Notes under the pieces: generated by a model
The model's database searches: none
Told to the model about the DNA's origin: nothing
What the model saw: only the letters and a program-made list of their open reading frames with translations
In this document: positions 37,235-45,858 of the stretch, piece by piece
Layout: every line of letters starts with the position of its first letter
Position numbering within the stretch: the first letter of the stretch is position 1
Source: Flavobacterium frigoris
GTDB lineage: Bacteria > Bacteroidota > Bacteroidia > Flavobacteriales > Flavobacteriaceae
Assembly (NCBI RefSeq): GCF_900111075.1
Contig: NZ_FOFZ01000018.1
Location: 1 to 64,000 of the forward strand
DNA: 64,000 nt
Reading direction: 5' to 3'
Program-made: the position numbers and the translations under genes

Positions 37235-38221
37235 TTAAATTATGATTTTCAGTTTTTTAAGTACTTTTACGAAAAGTATTTTTACGGAATAAGGCAATAG
37301 ATTTATATTGAAAACGTCTTTTTTAAGATTATGAAAACTAAAACTTTCTTCTGCAAACCCATCTAACTCTAGATTTTTTTTTATTACCCAATCCTTTTCT
37401 AATACATTACCCATATGCCATACATAAGCTTTTGGCGACGACAAACGAAACAAACCAGTTCTATCAAACGGAATGTCTAAGTATATTGATTCTGACCCAC
37501 CGGACACTGCAATATTGCATTTCTCTGTTGGCACATATTTTAAGATTGGTGTTTTTCTAATGGAACAGCAAAAATGTCCTGCTCCAATAATATAATTTTC
37601 TGCAGAAACACAAAAAATAGAAGACTGAAACTTTTTTTCTGTAAAACTTTTATTCTGCCCTATACTTTTATGAAAATGTTCTAAATCACTAAAATCGCAA
37701 ATTGTGCTTGTTTTTTTTCTTTCGAACAAAACTGCAAATAGATTTTTCATTAAGGTTGAATCAGCATGAGTATAATTTCCTGGTGTTGGATTCATTGAAA
37801 CAAAACCTGCTTTGGAGACGTTTTGAAACATTGCAAAAGTTTGCTTCAACCATCCTTTATCAAAAAAAACATCTGCGTCTGAATAGGTAACAAATTCTTC
37901 AAAACTGGCTCGGGTTTCGGCAATTACAGCATTCATCTTGCCAACATTTTCATTGTTAAAAACTGCCCTATCCACTTTACCGTCTCTGCATAAACTAAAT
38001 ATATACTCATTAACCTCAGCAGATGATCCGTTAGAAACAATTGAAATCGCAGTATCTGAATTAATCGTTGCTAATAGAGAGTTTACACAGACTTTAAATA
38101 CATTTAAGGCATCTTTAAAGTACCCTTCTGCATTTGGGATATAAACAGGAATAATTACCCTATGTGATGTTGTGCTTATATCAACTACTTTGTGACTATT
38201 AGGATTACTTCCTATTCTCAT
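37235..38221 (-). CDS. glycosyltransferase family 2-like (GT-A)
   Basis: A 328-residue GT-A enzyme. HRVIIPVYIPN and ISIVSNGSS define the nucleotide-binding part, and TYSDADVFFDKGWL carries the D-x-D metal site. The second half includes GAGHFCCSIRKTP and ends near a hydrophobic segment. Its 5' end overlaps the upstream SDR gene by 17 bases. Donor unknown. Confidence 0.82.
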   Translation of the reverse strand: MRIGSNPNSHKVVDISTTSHRVIIPVYIPNAEGYFKDALNVFKVCVNSLLATINSDTAISIVSNGSSAEVNEYIFSLCRDGKVDRAVFNNENVGKMNAVIAETRASFEEFVTYSDADVFFDKGWLKQTFAMFQNVSKAGFVSMNPTPGNYTHADSTLMKNLFAVLFERKKTSTICDFSDLEHFHKSIGQNKSFTEKKFQSSIFCVSAENYIIGAGHFCCSIRKTPILKYVPTEKCNIAVSGGSESIYLDIPFDRTGLFRLSSPKAYVWHMGNVLEKDWVIKKNLELDGFAEESFSFHNLKKDVFNINLLPYSVKILFVKVLKKLKIII

Positions 38222-39137
38222 AATGATTAATAAGTTTTGTTATTCCTTCTTCTAATGATATCAATTCTCGTCCTAAAATATTTTTCATCTTATTCGTATC
38301 TGGGCATCTTCTAGTCATATCCCCTTCTTCCAAAGGAGGTAAATGGATTATTGAAGAATTAGAATTCGTTATTTCTATTACCTTTTTGGCTAAATCCAGT
38401 ATGGTCATTTCTTTATCACTTCCCACATTTAATACGTCATTAACACATTTAGACTCCATCATTGCTTTAATACAAGTGTCTATATTATCGGCTACATAAC
38501 AAAATGATCTTGTTTGCAAACCATCACCATACAGATAAATAGGCTCGTTTTTAAGAGCTGCTTTAACGAATCGCGGCACTACAAAATCTTCACTTTGATT
38601 TGGACCATAGGTATTAAAAAATCTAAAAATGGTATATTCTAAACCATATTCCTGATAATAGGATTTAAAGAATGCTTCCCCCACATTTTTAACTATCGCA
38701 TAGGGCAATCTAGAGTTTAATGGAGTTGTATTTTCATTTTGAGGAATTTCAAACGGTTCCCCATACACTTCTGATGAACTGGAATAAAAAACTCTTTTAA
38801 CACCCGTATTTTTAGATAAGGATAGAATATTTTTTATTCCTTCAATATCGTCAAGAACCATCATCGGATTCTCAAGCGTTCTTTTTACCCCAACTAATGC
38901 CGCGTAATGAAATACATAATCAAAATTATACCTACCAAAAATGGGAACTATATCATTGTAACTATTCGTGTTTGCCTTAATAAAAATTACATTGTCCCTT
39001 TTTGGTATTTTGGTCAAGCTACCGGTTGAAAGGTTATCTACGATAACTATAAAATTATTGGAGTTTTCAGCTAATTTACTGGCTATAGCACTCCCTACAT
39101 TTCCTGCTCCTCCTGTAATAAGTATGGTATTTGTCAT
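38205..39137 (-). CDS. NAD-dependent sugar epimerase/dehydratase (extended SDR)
   Basis: A 310-residue extended SDR acting on a nucleotide sugar. GGAGNVGSA (9-17) binds NAD; YSSSSEVYGEP and the catalytic Y-x3-K (PYAIVKNVGE) follow, as does FRFFNTYGP. It could be a 4-epimerase (GalE-like) or a decarboxylase/dehydratase; sequence does not decide. It overlaps the next gene by 17 bases. Confidence 0.88.
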   Translation of the reverse strand: MTNTILITGGAGNVGSAIASKLAENSNNFIVIVDNLSTGSLTKIPKRDNVIFIKANTNSYNDIVPIFGRYNFDYVFHYAALVGVKRTLENPMMVLDDIEGIKNILSLSKNTGVKRVFYSSSSEVYGEPFEIPQNENTTPLNSRLPYAIVKNVGEAFFKSYYQEYGLEYTIFRFFNTYGPNQSEDFVVPRFVKAALKNEPIYLYGDGLQTRSFCYVADNIDTCIKAMMESKCVNDVLNVGSDKEMTILDLAKKVIEITNSNSSIIHLPPLEEGDMTRRCPDTNKMKNILGRELISLEEGITKLINHYENRK

Positions 39138-39172
39138 TTAAACTTGAATTTTTTATGCCTTTATAAATATCG

Positions 39173-40063
39173 TTACTTGAAAAACAACATCTTAATTAAT
39201 AACTTATTATTGTTTATTTTCAAAAACCAAAAAGTATGGAGTACAAAAACATATCGAATTGTTTTGAAAAAATTTAGCTTTATCATTTTAAGCTGCATTT
39301 GACAAAGCCGGTATAGGAGAAGCTGATAGTCTTCTTTGCTTATCTTTTCCTTATCATAAACTTCACTAAGCACTTTTTTCAAATATAACGGTAATTCAAT
39401 ATATTTAGCAGAACTCCCAGATATATTTCCCGAATGAACACGGTATTGCGCTAATGATTCATCGATATAATAAAATTTAGCTTCAAAAGAACATCTTACC
39501 CAAAACTCAACATCTTCACCAGCTGAGGGCATCTCTTCATTAAAAAATCCGACTCTATCTATGACTTCTTTTCTCATGAGGGGAGTCGGCATCATAATAG
39601 TCCAATTGCCCATCATTCGCAACGAAACATCACCATGTTTTACATCTGGAGTTCCCGGCCGTCCTATTACCTGATTTTTTAACTTTCCGTTTTCATCAAT
39701 TACCTCACAACAACTATGCACTAAACCATAGTCTGATTTTCTTTCTAAAATGGCTACTTGCCTTTCTAATTTATCAGGTAACCATAAATCATCATCATCA
39801 AGGAAAGCAATAAATTTGCCTTGTGCCTCGCGAATTCCAACATTTCTAGGCCTTGCTGGCCCACCACTATTCTCAATCTTAAAATATTTTACTTTTTCAA
39901 ATTGATTACAAAGTTGCTCATTAAGATTATTAGCTGTACCATTGTCGATCACAATAATTTCAAAGTCAGTAAAGGTTTGATTAAAAACACTTTCTAAAGT
40001 TAATTTTAAATAATCTGTTCTATTATAAGTTGTAACTATAACACTTACTAACGGATGTAACAT
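39173..40063 (-). CDS. glycosyltransferase family 2
   Basis: A 296-residue GT-A inverting transferase. VSVIVTTYNRTDYLKLTLES, IVIDNGTANN and FIAFLDDDDLWLPDKLERQ (D-x-D-like metal site near 95) are classical. The C-terminus carries a hydrophobic, basic stretch that may bind the membrane. It overlaps the previous gene by 16 bases. Confidence 0.92.
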   Translation of the reverse strand: MLHPLVSVIVTTYNRTDYLKLTLESVFNQTFTDFEIIVIDNGTANNLNEQLCNQFEKVKYFKIENSGGPARPRNVGIREAQGKFIAFLDDDDLWLPDKLERQVAILERKSDYGLVHSCCEVIDENGKLKNQVIGRPGTPDVKHGDVSLRMMGNWTIMMPTPLMRKEVIDRVGFFNEEMPSAGEDVEFWVRCSFEAKFYYIDESLAQYRVHSGNISGSSAKYIELPLYLKKVLSEVYDKEKISKEDYQLLLYRLCQMQLKMIKLNFFKTIRYVFVLHTFWFLKINNNKLLIKMLFFK

Positions 40064-40839
40064 GTTTTTTTAATTTTATTTATTACCCGTTTCAGGATAC
40101 CCAAAAGCGTTTCTCTTCTCGCTTGATTAAGCTGGCTGATCATTTGATTCATTTTTTTATAATCATCATAAAAAACACCATAATATTCTTTGAACATCGT
40201 TTCATTCTCTACAACCTGTTCTTCCTGATGCACAACATTATTGCTAATTCCGAACAAATCATAAACCGTTAAAGGAAAATTTATATGCTTAAAAACAAAC
40301 AGATTACTCAAAAAACATTTTATATAAAAAGCTCTATCTGAAACTATTTTATACTTCTCATCATAAAACCCCATCTTATCAAATACTTCCTTTTTAAAAA
40401 AAGTACTTTGATGTGGCAACGAACTTCGCACAAAAAATAAAGGCGTTAAATATTCTGGATAAACTTTCTCCCCTTTTTCAAATTTATAATCCCCATAAAT
40501 TATATCTCCAACAAAATCAGGATGCAAAATAAAATTTTCTAGTGCTGTAACTCCATTTAATACATCACCGCTATTTAAAAACAACAAGTACTCTCCACTG
40601 GCAGCTTTAATTCCTTTATTCATGGCATTGTAAATACCAGTATCAGGTTCGCTAATTGAATAATTTATTCCATCATTATTCTTTGCCAAGATCACTTTAC
40701 TTCCATCAGTAGAATCACCATCGATCACTAAGAACTCAAAATTTCGATAATTTTGTGAGATAATTGACGCTATGGTTTTCTCTAAACCAATACAATTGTT
40801 ATAATTTATAGTTACAATAGATAGAAATGGTCGAATCAT
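40048..40839 (-). CDS. glycosyltransferase family 2
   Basis: A 263-residue GT-A enzyme. LSIVTINYNNCIGLEKTI, LVIDGDSTDGS, SEPDTGIYNAMNKGI and FLNSGDVL are typical of the WcaA-like branch in colanic-acid and O-antigen loci. In this branch N-S-G-D replaces the usual D-x-D. It overlaps the next GT2 gene by 16 bases. Confidence 0.92.
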   Translation of the reverse strand: MIRPFLSIVTINYNNCIGLEKTIASIISQNYRNFEFLVIDGDSTDGSKVILAKNNDGINYSISEPDTGIYNAMNKGIKAASGEYLLFLNSGDVLNGVTALENFILHPDFVGDIIYGDYKFEKGEKVYPEYLTPLFFVRSSLPHQSTFFKKEVFDKMGFYDEKYKIVSDRAFYIKCFLSNLFVFKHINFPLTVYDLFGISNNVVHQEEQVVENETMFKEYYGVFYDDYKKMNQMISQLNQARRETLLGILKRVINKIKKTCYIR

Positions 40840-40921
40840 ACTTTACTTTTTTTTTAACTTAACACTATAAAAAACAAAAAGTTGAACTTACCTTCGAATT
40901 GATTTATATTTTTTTTGACGG

Positions 40922-41035
40922 TTATATTACAGCTTTGAAAATAGAAAATTTTATCTTCAACAAGTAGGTCGTCGTATAAATATCTAATTCTGTCGGTTTA
41001 AGTTCAAAAACACTTTTTCTCCAACCAAAGGACAT
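40922..41035 (-). other. short frame in a gap, probably not a gene
   Basis: In the 281-bp gap between two glycosyltransferase genes a 37-residue frame (MSFGWRKSVFELKPTELDI then a Lys-rich end) is open, and extends upstream in the same frame until a stop that is itself 7 codons after MKVAFLI. This could be the decayed tail of a lost glycosyltransferase. The evidence is weak. Confidence 0.25.
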
Positions 41036-41120
41036 ATCTTTTTTTCTGTAAAACAGACTAATTTTAAAAAAAACAGTCCGTCCTGTAGCTAAATTAGAAA
41101 AGCTACTTTCATTTTATTTA

Positions 41121-41939
41121 CTATAGTTTATAACCATACTCAGATAAAAAAGGAATATAAAATTCTAAATTATATTTATGCCAAGCATGACAACCAAAAG
41201 GTAATTGATTGTTGTTCTGCTTATATAATAAATCGGGATTTACTTCAAAAGAAAATTGAGATGCTACTTCGGGAGACGGTATATTAAAGCCTTTAAATCG
41301 TTTTGATGCAGATGAGAACACTTTATCTTCATTAGTAGTTGAATCATATTTAATGCTTTTAAAAGAATGTTTTTTTAAATACCTATTAATTCCCTTAATT
41401 ATTAGCCAGTAATTATATTTGTTGTTTTGAATAAATATACAGTCTTTTAAACTTTTAATTTTTCTATTGCTTTTTAACACCATAAGACAATCTTTAACGT
41501 TTCGAAGTGATAGACCACCATTACCAACCCCATCAAATTCAAACTTTTCTTCGTTAAAATCACCTGAATTCTCTTTAAACCATGGAGCACCTAGATATGA
41601 ATATTTTTGTTCCGTCCAGAAAACTAAATTATCTTGAAACACAAAACAATCCAATTGATAGATTAAGATGTATTTATAGTCCACAAACATTTTATAAAAC
41701 CAAGGAGAAAGCATCATGTGATTATATGATGCTATTGACTTAAAATTTTCGTCATTCAAGAAAACGAAATCTGCTCTTTTTTTTTGAAGGAAATGAAAAT
41801 TAGTGTTTTCAAGATATTTAGGACAGATAAATTTAATTTCATAATTCCGTAAAATCTTAAAACATTGCTCCAACGCAATTACTTCAAACTTGTTTAAAGT
41901 CTCTTGATAAATTGGAATTACAACTGATACTAGATTCAT
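41121..41939 (-). CDS. DUF5672-like protein, putative glycosyltransferase
   Basis: A 272-residue soluble protein. LVSVVIPIYQETLNKFE, the segment ILIYQLDCFVF with YQLD as a possible metal-binding site, GAPWF and GVGNGGLSLRNV are the pattern of DUF5672, which is commonly placed in glycan loci. The role as a transferase is inferred. Its ATG overlaps the upstream GT2 gene by 4 bases. Confidence 0.8.
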   Translation of the reverse strand: MNLVSVVIPIYQETLNKFEVIALEQCFKILRNYEIKFICPKYLENTNFHFLQKKRADFVFLNDENFKSIASYNHMMLSPWFYKMFVDYKYILIYQLDCFVFQDNLVFWTEQKYSYLGAPWFKENSGDFNEEKFEFDGVGNGGLSLRNVKDCLMVLKSNRKIKSLKDCIFIQNNKYNYWLIIKGINRYLKKHSFKSIKYDSTTNEDKVFSSASKRFKGFNIPSPEVASQFSFEVNPDLLYKQNNNQLPFGCHAWHKYNLEFYIPFLSEYGYKL

Positions 41940-42940
41940 CTCTTCAAAATTGTATTAATAAAACGTTCCCACCTTAATAAAAAATTTTTCATAAATTTAT
42001 ATTTTATAAAAAACAAATCTAAAACAGTCAAAAGCACTTTAAATCCTAGTCTTTTTTGATTATTCCTAATTAAATACATGGCTTTCTCATACTCATGTTC
42101 CCTTATGATTTTTTTGTTTATTTTACTAATTTCAATTATGTTTTTCGGGCATTCTATAGTAAAAAAAGAAATCATTTTATCTCTCATTATTTTAACAACA
42201 TTGATGAGGTACACTCTGTCATTAATCTGTTTAGACCTAGCAATTACACTATTTGAATGATATCTAAAATTATTTAAAGGCTCCGCAACAAATCCTAAAC
42301 TATGATTAGTAATTAGTTTAATATAAAATAACCAATCACCGCAGTAACGCATTTCTTTATCAGTATCTAAATCCCCTAATTGAATAGCTCTATCTCTTAA
42401 AAACAAAACGCCACTTGCATTCGGGATTATATTTTTATAAATAAGAAACCTCTCAATAAAATAATTTCCATCAACTACAAAATTACTTAAGAAAAAATCT
42501 TTACCGAATTCACTTGTAAAGTCAATCCAGCTTCCAGTTTTACTACTATTTTCATCAACTTTATTTGATTGACTATAAACCAAAACTAATTCGTCATTTA
42601 GATAAAAAACATTTAATAGATCTTCTAAAAAAGTATTTACTGCAAAATCATCTGACTCTGCAATCCAGATATACTTTCCTTTCGCTAAACTAATACCCTT
42701 ATTCCATTGAACAAATGTATTACCTGAATTTATTTGATTAAAAACACAATGACTTACTTTTGGATTTTGAGCATATTCTAAAAGGATTGCTCTACTATTA
42801 TCTGTGCTACAATCATCTAACAATATGATTTCAAAATTAGTATAGCTTTGATTAAAAACACTTTCTAAACGGTGTTTTAAGTAATTTTCATGGTTATAAT
42901 TGGGTATTATTATAGATACTAGAGGAGCTATTGTTGTCAT
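41936..42940 (-). CDS. glycosyltransferase family 2
   Basis: A 334-residue GT-A enzyme. VSIIIPNYNHENYLKHRLES, ILLDDCSTDNS and IWIAESDDFA (metal site) are clear, and a basic C-terminal region of about 80 residues follows. The truncated frame directly upstream (42971-43237) matches its first 95 or so residues, pointing to a partial duplication or a recombination junction. Confidence 0.92.
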   Translation of the reverse strand: MTTIAPLVSIIIPNYNHENYLKHRLESVFNQSYTNFEIILLDDCSTDNSRAILLEYAQNPKVSHCVFNQINSGNTFVQWNKGISLAKGKYIWIAESDDFAVNTFLEDLLNVFYLNDELVLVYSQSNKVDENSSKTGSWIDFTSEFGKDFFLSNFVVDGNYFIERFLIYKNIIPNASGVLFLRDRAIQLGDLDTDKEMRYCGDWLFYIKLITNHSLGFVAEPLNNFRYHSNSVIARSKQINDRVYLINVVKIMRDKMISFFTIECPKNIIEISKINKKIIREHEYEKAMYLIRNNQKRLGFKVLLTVLDLFFIKYKFMKNFLLRWERFINTILKR

Positions 42941-42970
42941 AAAAAAAAATTAATTCTCAGTAATACTTAT

Positions 42971-43237
42971 TTAATTTACTCTTGCTTTCGTGATTCCATA
43001 TTCCCATAGACCGAAAGGAGAGCCTGAATTTGACTTACTTAAAAACACCTGAGAATCCTTGTCATACTTTTTACATTCATTTATAATAACATTAGAGTCA
43101 GTCGAGCAATCATCAAGAAGAATCAACTCAAAATCCTGAAACGTTTGATCTAAAACACTTCCAATTCTTTTTTCAAGATAAGGTGCATGATTATAGTTAA
43201 GCACAATGACTGATATTAAAGGATATAGTTTAGCCAT
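42971..43237 (-). pseudogene. truncated glycosyltransferase family 2 fragment
   Basis: An 88-residue frame starting MAKLYPLISVIVLNYNHAPY contains only the N-terminal GT2 core (LILLDDCSTDS, SGSPFGLWEYGITKA) and stops at ARVN, exactly where the neighbouring GT2 continues KGKYIWIAESDDF with its metal site. It cannot be an active enzyme. The start lies one base after the stop of the upstream gene (43239), so it may still be translated. Confidence 0.8.
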
Positions 43238-43238
43238 T

Positions 43239-44054
43239 TTAAAATTTAAACAAAGTAAATCCAAAAAATTTTTGAGTCAAAAGGTTGATAATAAATTTTT
43301 CGCTCTTCAACTTTATCTCATATGTTTTTTCTTGTCTACTCAATTCATTTAGTAAATATTCATTTGAAATTACTATAAAAGCCACGTGTTTATGCCAAAC
43401 TATTTCTTTAGAAATTTGCAACTGATTTGAATTCAAAACTGTTATCATAGACTCGCCTTTTACACGATAAAAAAAACAAGTGCTATCTAACCGAAATACA
43501 TTTCCTCCATCTTTTAAAATAGCAATCCAAAATTCCCAATCTTCAAGACCATAAACCATATTAGTGTCATAGCCTCCTACTCTTTTCCAATCACTTTTTC
43601 GATAAATACCACTACAAAAAATAAGATTCTGAATACAAAGCCTTTGTAAATTGAAACGTGGTAAAAGCCATTCACCCGTTTCGTCTCCAAATTTTTCTGC
43701 CTTACAATAAACCACCTTTAGGCAACTATCTTTTTTAAATTCTGCAATGGCTAAAACAACATAATCAGTACTTATCCTGTCATCCGCATCTAGTGGTAAA
43801 ATAAACTCTCCCTCTGCAATAGTAATTCCCGCATTTCTTGCGCTACTTAATCCACCGTTTTCTTGGTAAATATATTTAAAACGAGTGTCCTTAGTTATCC
43901 ACTCTCCAGCAACCGCTTCTGTATTATCTGGGCTACCATCATTGACAATAATACATTCCCAATCGGTATAAGTTTGATCTAATACCGATTGCAAAGCGTG
44001 AGGTAAATACTGCGCTTGATTGTAGCAGGGAACGATGATGGATATTTTAGTCAT
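43239..44054 (-). CDS. glycosyltransferase family 2
   Basis: A 271-residue GT-A enzyme. ISIIVPCYNQAQYLPHALQS, CIIVNDGSPDNTEAV, the NGGLSSARNAGI segment and ILPLDADDRIS (D-x-D) are all intact. It starts inside the end of the upstream gene (8-base overlap). Donor unknown. Confidence 0.93.
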   Translation of the reverse strand: MTKISIIVPCYNQAQYLPHALQSVLDQTYTDWECIIVNDGSPDNTEAVAGEWITKDTRFKYIYQENGGLSSARNAGITIAEGEFILPLDADDRISTDYVVLAIAEFKKDSCLKVVYCKAEKFGDETGEWLLPRFNLQRLCIQNLIFCSGIYRKSDWKRVGGYDTNMVYGLEDWEFWIAILKDGGNVFRLDSTCFFYRVKGESMITVLNSNQLQISKEIVWHKHVAFIVISNEYLLNELSRQEKTYEIKLKSEKFIINLLTQKFFGFTLFKF

Positions 44055-44985
44055 TTAGTATATGCATTAAAAATCTTTTAGTAACCTTTGTAGGAAGTAG
44101 ATAATTTAAAAACAAATAGAAGTACGTTAGCTTTGACTTTGATAAATACGCTGTGTTTTTTTTAATCCAAACAACTAATTCTAATTTAGTAAAAAGGTTT
44201 GTTTTATAGATACGTTTGAACTTCAATTTTAATTCATGTTCAATCTGTTTTTTATAAACCGGAAATTCAACAGATAAGTTAAATAAGGTAATAAGAATTC
44301 TATTGGAACTGCTGTTAATGCCAGCGGTCTCTGAATTTTGATGAACTCTATATTTTGATGAAATAAAATTTGATGAATAAAAAGTACAGTTTGATATTAG
44401 CATTTTTAACCAAAGGTGATAATCCTCAATATTTTGAACTTGCTCAGAAAAACCACCCGAGCTAATAATTTTTTCTTTTTTAACTAAAACCGTTAAAATT
44501 GGAATTCTATTGTATTCTAAAAACATTTGTATCGATTTTTTATCATAAAAGACAGCATCTGGTATACCCATTATTTGAGACAAATTTTCTACTTCGCTAT
44601 CATTAAAGATATAAGAATCTGAAAAAACTAAATCTACATCGTGTTTTTCAATTTCTAAAATTTGAACAAATAGTTTTTCTGGCAACCACAGATCGTCAGC
44701 GTCTAGAAATGCAACAAAAGACCCACTCGATTTTGTTAAACCAAGGTTCCTAGCTTTACCTTGCTTACCATTTTCTTGATAAAAATAACGAACACGATTA
44801 TCAGCGGCAACATATATTTTTATAATTGTGGCTGTATCATCCGTAGAACCATCGTCAACTATAATTAATTCCCAATTTTCATAAGTTTGGCTCAAAACAC
44901 TCTCAATACTTTCTTTAATAAATTGAGATGCATTGTAACAAGGCATAATAATTGAAATTACAGGACTATTTAAATTCTCAGCCAT
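44047..44985 (-). CDS. glycosyltransferase family 2
   Basis: A 312-residue GT-A enzyme with ISIIMPCYNASQFIKESIES, LIIVDDGSTDDTAT, GKARNLGLTKS and FVAFLDADDLWLPEKL, the latter giving the D-x-D site. The C-terminal 80 residues are basic and hydrophobic and may attach to the membrane. It overlaps the fucosyltransferase gene by 16 bases. Confidence 0.93.
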   Translation of the reverse strand: MAENLNSPVISIIMPCYNASQFIKESIESVLSQTYENWELIIVDDGSTDDTATIIKIYVAADNRVRYFYQENGKQGKARNLGLTKSSGSFVAFLDADDLWLPEKLFVQILEIEKHDVDLVFSDSYIFNDSEVENLSQIMGIPDAVFYDKKSIQMFLEYNRIPILTVLVKKEKIISSGGFSEQVQNIEDYHLWLKMLISNCTFYSSNFISSKYRVHQNSETAGINSSSNRILITLFNLSVEFPVYKKQIEHELKLKFKRIYKTNLFTKLELVVWIKKNTAYLSKSKLTYFYLFLNYLLPTKVTKRFLMHILND

Positions 44986-45857
44986 GACTCTGGTATTAAG
45001 TCCTTAGTTTTCTCATTTGCATCCGTATTTAGGAACCATTTTTTGGGAGCAATCACAGTCTTTTCAGAAAAGGAGTTTAACCAGGCTCCCCACCAACTAA
45101 AAGAACTGTTGGCAATTATATTATGACTGCAATAAGTCATCAAGAACATGTCTTTCCAGCTTTCGCTACCTTTATTTTCGTCAACAAATAGTTTTTTTAC
45201 AAGTAAATTTGCATATTCTTCTTTGACCCAATCGATATCATCTGAAAAAAAGACATAGGTTAATCCTTTGCTTTTTTGTTCCATTCTATGTATTGCCTCT
45301 AAATAATATTCCTTTGAACAATTTCCATGAAACTGCTGTGTAAGTTTGTCATTTACGTAATCCCCTCTACGAATATGTACTGACACTGTTTCAGAATTAT
45401 TAATTTCTGTAAGTATCTTTTTGTTCTTCTCATCAAGATTCATTGTAGAAAAGGAAAATAAGTCTTTTACAAAACTTTCATAACCTTCAAAATAATGATA
45501 ACTTTGAAAATATCCATCTAAATAAATAGGTGATTTTAATTGCAAAACAGTATTGTGATATCCTAAATAAGTCTCCACAAACACCTTTGGATAATTTAAG
45601 CCATAATTATGTCTCACTTGGTTGAATTTGGACAAGTTAGTAAAAGCTTTTATCTCTTTCTGTGTTGCCACAAGGTATTTATTGTTAAAAACAGACAGCT
45701 CAAATTGTCTTGGTGTAAAACCTATACTTTTTTCTTTATTTTCAAAAAAAAGATTATCAACTTTCAGTTTCGATTTATTTTCTAATGCCAATATACTAGC
45801 AATTGCATATTGAAACATTTGATTTCCTAATCCACCTTGAAGTTTTACAACAATCAT
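44970..45857 (-). CDS. alpha-1,2-fucosyltransferase, GT11
   Basis: A 295-residue inverting transferase moving L-fucose from GDP-fucose. I use the ATG at 45857 (MIVVKLQGGLGNQMFQYAIA), which is the canonical GT11 start; the upstream extension overlaps the FkbM gene and is not family-like. VSVHIRRGDYV (donor-binding HxRRGD) and SSFSWWGAWLN are intact. GDP-fucose is supplied by gmd and fcl in this locus. Confidence 0.93.
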   Translation of the reverse strand: MIVVKLQGGLGNQMFQYAIASILALENKSKLKVDNLFFENKEKSIGFTPRQFELSVFNNKYLVATQKEIKAFTNLSKFNQVRHNYGLNYPKVFVETYLGYHNTVLQLKSPIYLDGYFQSYHYFEGYESFVKDLFSFSTMNLDEKNKKILTEINNSETVSVHIRRGDYVNDKLTQQFHGNCSKEYYLEAIHRMEQKSKGLTYVFFSDDIDWVKEEYANLLVKKLFVDENKGSESWKDMFLMTYCSHNIIANSSFSWWGAWLNSFSEKTVIAPKKWFLNTDANEKTKDLIPESWLRI

Positions 45858-45858
45858 C

